From contig NZ_CP011253.3 of assembly GCF_000972785.3 (NCBI RefSeq), positions 3,968,001 to 4,032,000 on the forward strand: 64,000 bases of DNA, in the 5' to 3' direction. Shown piece after piece: positions 53,430 to 61,140 of the stretch; the first letter of the stretch is position 1; every line of letters starts with the position of its first letter. The DNA comes from Pandoraea oxalativorans. GTDB taxonomy: Bacteria; Pseudomonadota; Gammaproteobacteria; Burkholderiales; Burkholderiaceae. Made by a program: the position numbers and the translations under genes. The notes beneath the pieces are model-generated. The model worked only from the letters and a program-made list of their open reading frames with translations, ran no database searches and was not told the DNA's origin.

Positions 53430-54064
53430 AGTCGGAAATCTGAATGTGCGCTTCGGCGCGACGGACATTCTTCGGGGCGTGCAGTTCTCGGTGCCGAAGG
53501 GCGCCATCGTCGGGCTGATCGGTCGCAACGGCGCTGGCAAGACGACGACGTCTGCGCGCGATCATGGGTCTTGTGAAGGCAAACGGCGGGACGTTGACGT
53601 TCGATGGCGTGGATCTGGTCAAAGCGCCGTCGCACGAACGCACGGCACTGGGCATCGGTTATGCGCCGGAGGACCGCCGTCTGATCCCGGACATGACGGT
53701 GGAAGAAAACCTGTGCGTGCCTGCGTGGGCACTCAAGGCGAAGGATGTACAGGCGCGTCTGGACAAGGTCTACCGCATCATTCCGGAAGCCCGCGAGTGG
53801 GCCCCGCGCCGCGCCTTGCAATTGTCGGGCGGCCAGCAGAAACTGGTGGCCGTCGGTCGCGCGCTGATGACGAGTTCGCGCCTGCTGATGCTCGACGAAC
53901 CGTTCGAAGGCGTGGCCCCGGCACTCTCGAAGCGCATTGCCGAAGTGATCGGCCAGATGCGCGGCGAAGGCCTCGCCGTCATTCTCTCGGGTGCGGATTT
54001 GCAGCACGCCGGGGCAGTGCTCGATAACGTCTACCGAATCGACCGCGGCCAGATGGTCGCGTAA
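53422..54064 (+). pseudogene. ABC ATPase, LivF type, frameshifted
   Basis: From ATG 53422 the product reads LLEVGNLNVRFGA-like up to the Walker A GRNGAGKTTT, then shifts frame; the correct LivF sequence (MGLVKANGGTLTFDGVDLV, ALQLSGGQQKLVAVGRALM, LLMLDEPFEGVAPAL) resumes in the next frame to 54064. The likely cause is one extra T at 53551 in GACGACGACGTCTGCGCG, where CTGCGCG is expected. Corrected length ~213 residues is slightly short for LivF but the H-loop region is degenerate (ILSGADLQHAG). It may be a real mutation, which would leave only one ATPase, or a sequence error. Confidence 0.85.
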
Positions 54065-54102
54065 GTCTCATCAAGTCTTCATAGGAAAATAGGAAAGCGA
54101 TC

Positions 54103-55263
54103 ATGAACGCATTTCGTTTCCAGACGGTCCCCACCGTCGTCGTGGAATTCGGTGCAGCGCGCCGCCTGGGTGCGCTGCTGCGCGAGCAGTTTCCGTCGGG
54201 CAAACGCCTGTGCGTGGTCACGGACGGCTTCTTGCATAAGAGCGGTCTGCTCGCCCCGGCGCTGGCCGATCTGACGAAGCACGACTGGCAAGTGTCGGTC
54301 ATCGACGACGTGATCGCCGATCCGCCCGAGCACGTGGTGCTCGAAGCCGCCGAACGCGCTCGCGCGGCAGACGCCGAAATCGTGCTGGGTCTGGGCGGCG
54401 GTTCGTCGATGGACGTGGCCAAGCTGCTCGCAGTGCTGCTGCCGGGCACGCAGTCCATCAAGGACATGTACGGCGTGAAGAAGGTGACGGGTACACGCCT
54501 GCCGCTGGTGCAAATGCCGACGACCGCAGGCACCGGTTCCGAAGTCACGGCCGTGTCGATCGTGACGACCGGCGAGACGACGAAGATGGGTGTCGTCGCA
54601 CCGCAACTCTTTGCCGATCTCGCAATCCTCGACGCGGAACTCACGCTCGGTCTGCCGCGCGCTGCCACTGCCGCCACCGGCATCGACGCGATGGTGCACG
54701 CGATCGAAGCCTATACGTCGGCACACCTGAAAAATCCGATCTCGGACATGCTCGCCGTGAAGGCCCTGGAATTGCTCTCGCGCAATCTCCTGCCCGCCTG
54801 CAACGATGGCGCAAACCGCGAAGCGCGCGAAGCCATGCTCGTCGGCGCGATGTTCGCCGGACAGTCGTTCGCCAACTCGCCGGTCGCCGCCGTCCACGCG
54901 CTCGCCTACCCGATCGGCGGCATCTTCCACGTCGCCCACGGCCTGTCGAACGCGCTGGTGCTCTCGCACGTCATGCGCTTCAATGCGCCCGCTGCCAGCA
55001 AGCTTTACGCAGAACTCGCCGACGTGATTCTTCCCGTGAAGGCGACCGGCAGCGATGAAGCGAAAACCGATGCGCTGATCCGGCACATCGAGTCGATGAT
55101 CGTCGAGACCGCCATTCCGCGCACGCTGCGCGAAGTGGGCGTCAAGCAGGATGACATCGCGCGTATGGCCAGCGACGCCATGCTTCAGACGCGCCTTCTC
55201 GTCAACAACCCCCGCGAAGTGTCAGAAGCCGACGCTTTCGCTATCTACTCGGCAGCGTTCTGA
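54103..55263 (+). CDS. Iron-containing alcohol dehydrogenase
   Basis: A 386-residue group III (Fe) alcohol dehydrogenase. GGGSSMDVAK (cofactor), PTTAGTGSE and the metal site: GIDAMVHAIEAY (Asp and His), HALAYPIGGIFHVAHGLSNA (two more His). ATG 54103. Family members include 4-hydroxybutyrate, 1,3-propanediol, lactaldehyde and methanol dehydrogenases. Paired with a succinate-semialdehyde-type ALDH in the same cluster, it could oxidise 4-hydroxybutyrate or a similar hydroxy acid. Confidence 0.93.
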   Translation: MNAFRFQTVPTVVVEFGAARRLGALLREQFPSGKRLCVVTDGFLHKSGLLAPALADLTKHDWQVSVIDDVIADPPEHVVLEAAERARAADAEIVLGLGGGSSMDVAKLLAVLLPGTQSIKDMYGVKKVTGTRLPLVQMPTTAGTGSEVTAVSIVTTGETTKMGVVAPQLFADLAILDAELTLGLPRAATAATGIDAMVHAIEAYTSAHLKNPISDMLAVKALELLSRNLLPACNDGANREAREAMLVGAMFAGQSFANSPVAAVHALAYPIGGIFHVAHGLSNALVLSHVMRFNAPAASKLYAELADVILPVKATGSDEAKTDALIRHIESMIVETAIPRTLREVGVKQDDIARMASDAMLQTRLLVNNPREVSEADAFAIYSAAF

Positions 55264-55439
55264 TGTTGCGCTGGCGATGCGTCGATAACCCGCACGCGCT
55301 CGCCAGCCTCCCCCAAAGCCTTCCGTCTTTCCTGTCTTCGTCAAAATAGGCGCTGGATAGCACGCAGCGCCCTTTTCTCTGCCGCAGACGCGCGCGTGAA
55401 AAAGGCCGTTCCCCCGACGAAGAAGCGCTCGCCAATTCG

Positions 55440-56018
55440 ATCCGCGCCGCAATCAAAACCCATCGAACTTGATGTCTTGTAAATTTAAATAAGCAATTAA
55501 TTTATAATTGCAACCCCCACCAAAAGCGATTAACATTCGCCATAAATAAACTCCGCATAATACCGAGCCAAAAATACAATTGATAACGCTCGCATTACGG
55601 AAGTCGATCTTAGATATTTTTTTGATTTTTTCCTGAAACAAAAAAACAAAAAAATATCTTGATTTTCGAGAAGTCCCGTTTTTCAATATTTTCAATGCAA
55701 TCATTGAAATCCGGTTAACCGGTTGATATTCTTCAGCCCATCGGTGGACGGAATCAAGTTCATACATGCGGACAGAGCCGCCCGACACCGTTACGTAGTG
55801 CTTTCGATTTATTGCATTTGCCACGGCGTGCGAAACGATTGCCAACGTCAGCGACACCATCCTTTTACAGCACTCACTTAAATACTCCGTCATAGCAGCA
55901 TGACCCAGGGGCCGACGCGACGTAATTCGTCACGGTGGCGTCGTGCGCACTTTCGGAATCGGTGTCTCTAAAGTAAGCATTTAAACGCACAAGCATCGGA
56001 TTCCCCCCTGGAGACATC
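55440..56018. other. AT-rich patch with palindromes and a doubtful 146-codon frame
   Basis: Composition drops sharply here relative to flanks. It holds: a near-perfect hairpin with arms AGATATTTTTTTG (55612-55624) and CAAAAAAATATCT (55647-55659), extended by a T/A run to about 20 bp with one mismatch; TTTCAATG / CATTGAAA (55690-55709); and CCGGTTAACCGG (55711-55722). A minus-strand frame 55453-55893 (146 codons, Cys/Lys/Ile-rich) crosses all three. The frame has weak start context and resembles no known family, so it is not called as a gene. The region may be an HGT remnant and is next to luxR. Confidence 0.5.
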
Positions 56019-56732
56019 ATGTCTGCCTTGATGCATTTGCTCGAAACTATCCACGACGATTGCAGTGGAATAACCGACTCACAGAAGCTTTTTCAGCGCA
56101 TCGATTCGTTCTCAAAACGCATCGGCTTCGAATATTGCTGTTACGGTTTCCGTCATCATCGGAGCGCGACACAATCGGAAGTGCGTGTCTTCGACAGCTA
56201 TCCGACCGGATGGATGGCGCACTATAGCGAAAAGGGATTTCTCAACGTCGATCCGACCGTCGCCGTCGGCGCACATACGGAAAGGCTACTGTCCTGGCGC
56301 GATCCCACCCTGCCCGCAGCACCCGAGTTATGGCGCGATGCAAACGACTTTGGCCTGAATCACGGTGTCGCGCGCTCGAGCTGGGGGCCTCACGGCGAAT
56401 TCGGTCTGTTGAGCTTCGGCCGATCGACGCAATACCTCACACCGATCGAGTTGAACTCACTGCAAGTCGGCATGGGTGTGCTGGCGAACTACACGCACGA
56501 GTCGATGAGCCGCCTGTTGCGAGCTGAACGTCCGCCTTTCGACATTGAAACATTGTCGACGCGCGAGCGCGAAGTTCTGTTGTGGACCGCAGAGGGAAAA
56601 ACCGCAGACGAGATCGGCGACATCCTCGGTATCTCGACACGTACGGTCAATTTCCACATTCGCAACTGCCTCGATAAAACCGGCTGCCGCAACAAGGTGC
56701 AGAGCGCCATACGACTGGTGATGTGGCGCTAA
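56019..56732 (+). CDS. luxR: LuxR-type quorum-sensing regulator
   Basis: A 237-residue LuxR protein with an autoinducer-binding domain (GWMAHYSEKGFLNVDPTV carries the conserved Trp, Tyr, Asp-Pro; LSWRD and NHGVARSSWGPHGE follow) and a C-terminal helix-turn-helix (LSTREREVLLWTAEGKTADEIGDILGISTRTVNFHI). ATG 56019. It lies tail-to-tail with luxI 92 bp away, an order described for Pandoraea PpnR/PpnI. Binds an acyl-homoserine lactone; the lux box upstream of luxI is the probable target. Confidence 0.96.
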   Translation: MSALMHLLETIHDDCSGITDSQKLFQRIDSFSKRIGFEYCCYGFRHHRSATQSEVRVFDSYPTGWMAHYSEKGFLNVDPTVAVGAHTERLLSWRDPTLPAAPELWRDANDFGLNHGVARSSWGPHGEFGLLSFGRSTQYLTPIELNSLQVGMGVLANYTHESMSRLLRAERPPFDIETLSTREREVLLWTAEGKTADEIGDILGISTRTVNFHIRNCLDKTGCRNKVQSAIRLVMWR

Positions 56733-56824
56733 CCCTCGCTCCCCCGCTGCCGGAGTCATGCCTCGAAGGCGTGGGGGAGGCTGGACCGACGACACCACCT
56801 TCGTGGCGCACCGGTCGTCGACAC

Positions 56825-57493
56825 TCAATTGTTCGACATAACGCACGACAACCCCAGCGCCATGCGCGTCGTATTATCGATGTCGATACGGTACGCCGCC
56901 ACCAACCGACCGTCGATCCGGTAAGCCGCACCAAGCTTGTGGGTGGGCACGCCAATGCGCGCGAACAAACGCGCCAGACTGACGAACGTCACGCCGATCA
57001 ATCGACGCGCGCCCAGCGAGCTTGCAGTGAAAACCGCAGCACGCAACAATTCCCTCGCCCCTTGCGTCGCCTGCTGCGCCTGCGTATGACTCGGGTACAC
57101 GCCCTCCGCCTGTGGCGGCTCGCAGGCAAAGCGCGACAGCTCCCACACCGGCGTCGCGCAAGCCCCTTCCCCCATGTCGAAGCCGTCTCCCATTTGAATG
57201 GCAGCAGGAAGATCGTCTACGAGATGGGGGAAGTGATCGGCGAGCAAATAACGATGTGTTGCCGGTAGGAGGCGAGCGCATCCGACAATGGCGTCTTCGT
57301 GGCGAAGCGTGACGTAAATGGTGTCGTCGCGGTCATATTCGTCGGACTCCTCACCTACCGCCGACATCCCACATTGCGACGACGATCTCATCTCCCACCC
57401 CAGTTTCTGCACGAAAACCCGGTGGCGAAAGCGCGCGATTTCGCCTCTTGCAGAAGGGATCAACTGAGCACCGCGCATCACATCGACTCGCAT
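56825..57493 (-). CDS. luxI: Acyl-homoserine-lactone synthase (LuxI family)
   Basis: A 222-residue LuxI enzyme that makes an N-acyl-homoserine lactone from SAM and acyl-ACP. Conserved features: FRHRVFVQKLGWEM (Arg, Phe, Trp), EYDRDDTIYV (acidic residues), GCARLLPATHRYLLADHF and VWELSRFACEP (Glu-Leu-Ser-Arg). ATG 57493; a second ATG in frame five codons on is a weaker candidate. A strong lux box lies 58 bp upstream. Acyl-chain length cannot be read from sequence. Confidence 0.96.
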   Translation of the reverse strand: MRVDVMRGAQLIPSARGEIARFRHRVFVQKLGWEMRSSSQCGMSAVGEESDEYDRDDTIYVTLRHEDAIVGCARLLPATHRYLLADHFPHLVDDLPAAIQMGDGFDMGEGACATPVWELSRFACEPPQAEGVYPSHTQAQQATQGARELLRAAVFTASSLGARRLIGVTFVSLARLFARIGVPTHKLGAAYRIDGRLVAAYRIDIDNTTRMALGLSCVMSNN

Positions 57494-57550
57494 TCCAAAC
57501 CTCCATCGTTAGTAGATGAAGGCAGATTAGCGACGCAGAAATGAAGCGAA

Positions 57551-57570
57551 AACTGTCAACGTTGACAGGT
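57551..57570. promoter_or_regulatory. lux box upstream of luxI
   Basis: AACTGTCAACGTTGACAGGT, with a perfect 16-bp palindromic core (CTGTCAAC / GTTGACAG, 57553-57568). It fits the ACCTGT...ACAGGT-type lux box and is 58 bp upstream of luxI, so LuxR-AHL control of luxI is expected. Confidence 0.85.
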
Positions 57571-57693
57571 GCGACACATGGCATGTCGATTGCAGAAATT
57601 TGCCATCAGGAATCGCTCATTTATCGAGATTTCCCCGCGACGTTCCTCGATTGCATTGCCCCTTCGGGAGCACTGTTTTTTCTGAAAATGGGT

Positions 57694-57722
57694 GAAAAAA
57701 AGCGCCGACATCGACGTCGGCG
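57694..57722 (-). terminator. Terminator of the lipoprotein-like gene
   Basis: CGCCGAC and GTCGGCG form the stem, with a run of seven A on the plus strand (T run on the minus strand) right after. It isolates luxI from the leftward genes upstream of it. Confidence 0.8.
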
Positions 57723-57783
57723 AAGTGCGCGCGCCACGCTGGAAATGCTTCGATCATCGAGCGATGCCACGGCCTGCAAATCG

Positions 57784-59268
57784 TCACCAATCGGGATACG
57801 GCCCGCCATTACCCGGCACCGTTAGCACCGAACCGGGACTCATCGCACCGACCTGATCGTCGACCCGATAGACGTAGATCGAACCCGCGGGGTTGGTCAG
57901 CGTGACCGCGAGAACCGGCATGAAGTGTCCCGTCGTCGCCATGTAGTCCTGCTGAATGTGTACAGCCCCCGGCTTGGCATCTGCGGTCGGATAGAACCAG
58001 GCTTCGATCGGAATCTGTTCCGGGATGTTCTGCGGCCACGCGGCGATAACGACCTCGTTGTGCTCACTGTTGACGGTCTGTCGCAACTCCTGCAACACGG
58101 CGAACTGGGATGCGGAGGGTGAAAGGCCGCAAGCGACCGCCGAATCGACCCCGTACGAATTTTTCCATTGCGTCGCGGTCAGGATGCCTCTGGCATCGCA
58201 CAAGCGTGCGTCACCGTTGGGCGTCGGACAACTGTCGCCCCTCGCATTCGTATTGCCATTCGTAGGAAAAGCACATCGCCACGTCAGCGGATGCGCCGTC
58301 GGGGCCTGTAATTCCCTCATGATGATGCCCGGTCCGCCGGAGTGCGTCGTTTTCAACGCCATATCGGCTCGTGCATACGAGAAGGACACACCGTTTCGGG
58401 TCATGGAGAGTTCGGTCGGATTCCATGACTTGAAGTCTCCAGACCCCGTAATACGGATCAGCACCCCCGAACAGTTGTAGGGCGCCGTATTGCCGGGGCA
58501 TGTCATGCGGGTATCGGCATGGCGTGCCTCAAGGTCGCGCGCCACCGTGAACCCCCAGTTGAGCTGATCGCGCTCGTTAAAGCCGAATGCGGTCGCTGTG
58601 CCGTCCCCTATCGTCGCGATGAGAATGGGAACCCATTGCCCAGTGCCGTCGTAATACTGCTTCTGATAACGCAGCGCCTGCGACAACTGGCCACCGTGCG
58701 CCACGTCGTAATACACGGCCTGCACGGCCAGTGCCGCAGGATTGGCAACGTTCCACAGACTCACGCCGACACCATCGGGATCCCCGGTGCACGGCGGCAA
58801 TGTTTGGCCGAGCGGCGCACGTCCGCACACGAGCGTGTAAGGCTGCCCGCTCCCCACAGCCGAGGGGCGATCCGCAAGGACGAACCCCACCGGGTTCGAC
58901 AGATTCACCGCCGGGAGATCCTGCCGGGCATAGTCGAGGCGGGCATGACCGGCCGCGATCTCATCGGCACCGATGCGCCAAAAAGCGTCGGTTATTGCCC
59001 CGGGGGGCGCGGGTCGCAACAGGACTCCCGAACACTCGAACGCCGGGCTGCTGACGAAGCATTTGCCTGGCGTCTGCGCATAGCGCCGATTCACGGTGAA
59101 TGCGACGTCCGCCCCCTCCAGACGTGGTGCGGTGCTGGCGGCGACGCTCGTCGTATCGGAGAGCGCGGGAACCGGCGTTTTCGCAATCGTTGTGCAGGCA
59201 CAGGCGAACACCGCCAACAGCACCGGCGTCACCCACAGCCGTGCTGCATGCCACATTCTCTTCGACAT
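57784..59268 (-). CDS. Exported lipoprotein-like protein with two internal repeats
   Basis: A 494-residue protein, ATG 59268. N-terminus MSKRMWHAARLWVTPVLLAV then FACAC, which may be a lipobox (C at 23 or 25). Two homologous modules are seen: CFVSSPAFECSGVLLRPAP with LDYARQD (about 70-120) and MTCPGNTAPYNCSGVLIRIT with FSYARADMA (about 265-320). I recall the CSGVLLR/SFSYxRxD pattern in secreted proteins of Pseudomonas and relatives (sometimes called halovibrin-like), but I am not sure. No catalytic motif I can name. Lies downstream of the Ig-like/lectin gene and upstream of luxI, same strand. Confidence 0.72.
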   Translation of the reverse strand: MSKRMWHAARLWVTPVLLAVFACACTTIAKTPVPALSDTTSVAASTAPRLEGADVAFTVNRRYAQTPGKCFVSSPAFECSGVLLRPAPPGAITDAFWRIGADEIAAGHARLDYARQDLPAVNLSNPVGFVLADRPSAVGSGQPYTLVCGRAPLGQTLPPCTGDPDGVGVSLWNVANPAALAVQAVYYDVAHGGQLSQALRYQKQYYDGTGQWVPILIATIGDGTATAFGFNERDQLNWGFTVARDLEARHADTRMTCPGNTAPYNCSGVLIRITGSGDFKSWNPTELSMTRNGVSFSYARADMALKTTHSGGPGIIMRELQAPTAHPLTWRCAFPTNGNTNARGDSCPTPNGDARLCDARGILTATQWKNSYGVDSAVACGLSPSASQFAVLQELRQTVNSEHNEVVIAAWPQNIPEQIPIEAWFYPTADAKPGAVHIQQDYMATTGHFMPVLAVTLTNPAGSIYVYRVDDQVGAMSPGSVLTVPGNGGPYPDW

Positions 59269-59364
59269 GGAACACCTCGCGCGGGAGGCATGCTCCCGGA
59301 ACGTTACATCGACGGCTCAGGGGCGCAGTGCCCTCTGGCCTGGACGACTCGTGACCTCATAACG

Positions 59365-61010
59365 TCATGAAATGACACCGACCACCTGGTAGTAGTCGGC
59401 CTCGTTGCGCCCTTTCGCGTTCTGTTGCTCGTCAAGGCCGTTCAGGTCGTAGGCATAGGCCGTCCCCGCCCCCAATGGCGTGCCGCTCCAGAACAAGTAG
59501 GAAAGCCAGCCCATGTAGATGGCCACGGGTCCCGAACTCTCGAAGTACGTCACCCAGAACGCTTTCAGGTCGTCAATCGTCGGCACGTCGAGTCCGGCCG
59601 CCGCACACGCCGCCGCCGCACCGGCGAAGTCGGCCGACGGACTCACGAAGAACATCCGCTTCAGTCCTCGGATCGTCAGCGTGAACGAACGGGTTTCGTT
59701 GCGGTTATCGGTCGCGGAAATCTGTACCGTGCCGCTGCCGAGGAACGTCACGTTGCCAGCACTGTCGACGCTGGCCAGCGTTGGGTCGGTACTCTCGTAG
59801 CGATACGGCGCCGTGCCGAATTTCGCCTCCCGGCTGAGCCTCGCAAATGCGGGCACGCTCACGGGCGCTTTCTTCCCGACGATGTAACGATAGATGGACA
59901 TGTCCACGTCATGCGGCGCCTCGAACGCTTCGCCGAACCACAACACGAACGGGTCCGAAGGGGTTTGCGCCGTGCCTCGTGTCACGATGTAAGACAGCGT
60001 GGCCGACAGGTCCTGATTCTGATCCGCATGGGCACGCGGCACCTCGAAGACGTAATCCTGCGCGGGCGTGGCACCGACGTCGCGTGTGGCCTCGAACGGC
60101 GCAGGACTTCCACTTGCATTGACCCACCGGAACGTGATCCTGTCACCCTCGGCAATCCCGGGATACGGCCCGACGATCACCTCGACGAAGTTGCCGACGA
60201 TGTCTTCCGGTTTCAGCGAATTGCCGATAGCGCCAGTCACGCGCACGACCGGCAACTCCCCGACGGGTTCCACGACCCGGATCGAAAGCCGATTCGATTC
60301 GATCAGTTCGCCATTGTTTGCCACTACGGTCCCCACCGTGATCGTCGTGCCCGAGTATCGTTGCAACTCAGCCTTCGGAATCACAAACGACACAGGCTGT
60401 CCCACCTGTACCGCGTGGAGGATCATCACATAATCCTCCCACGCCGAATCGTTGATATCGATGAACACGATGTCGCCTATGCCCATGCCTTCATAGGGGG
60501 CCACGATGGCGGCCGCACCTGCTTCAGGCACATGACAAGATTGAGCACGCCACCGGCAACGCCTTCGATAGCAGGTGGCTCGACATCGCCCGGTTCCGCG
60601 ACCTGTTCACCGACGGGAACGTCCGTCGGCAATGAAGTCTCGACAACGACGCCATTGCGCGAGACCGTGTAGAAGACGTGAACGGTCGTGCCTTCGTTCG
60701 GCTTGATCTCCTCCTTCACGACCTGGAAAGTGATCGGAATTCCAAGATTGGGCGTCGTGACCGGAACCGAATCGGTGTACACGCCAGTCACTGGGGCGTC
60801 CCAGTGCAACGTAATCAGGTCGTCCAGGGCCTTGCCGTCATACACGGGCACCGTGACATTCGTTCTTGGCAGATTGGGGTCGAGAATGCCGCCCCCGCTC
60901 TCCAGATGCGGAAGCGTCGGGGCAGGCAGATTCGTGACGCCCGCGTGGCGGCGGCGCGCTACCGATGCAGACGATCCGGTGCGTTGCGCAGAAGTGCTTG
61001 TCGTTGTCAT
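59365..61010 (-). pseudogene. Ig-like/lectin-like repeat protein split by frameshift
   Basis: Two frames make one protein. N-part: ATG 61010 (AGGGAGG 7 bp upstream; ATG 61016 is too close) codes TNVTVPVYDGKALDDLITLHWDAP..., a repeat like those of the next protein, then runs into a different frame at about 60540 (stop 60477). C-part (from ~60531 to 59365): VPEAGAAAIVAPYEGMGIGDIVF continues the repeats, then a BIg2-like SVPAFARLSREAKFGTAP..SVDSAGNVTFLGSGTV and a C-terminal lectin-like domain with ADFAGAAAACAAAGLDVPTIDDL. One missing base near 60540 would join them. No signal peptide is seen in the N-part. Could be a true frameshift or error. Confidence 0.75.
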
Positions 61011-61140
61011 GGTCATGCCTCCCTGGGATCGGTCGACCCCACAGAATGTGCGAAAGTGAATCTCAGGCGTGCGCAGCGATGACGCCGGGCGCGGCGGCAG
61101 TCGCCGTCGCGCCCTCATACGCCATGCACGGCGGCTGCGT

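Noticed and set aside
53540..53560. Programmed frameshift in livF
   Set aside because: GACGACGACGTCTGCG is not a slippery heptamer and no downstream structure was seen; a simple insertion is more likely.
57541..57825. 94-codon plus-strand frame upstream of luxI
   Set aside because: It overlaps the lux box and the terminator and has no homology or clear ribosome site.
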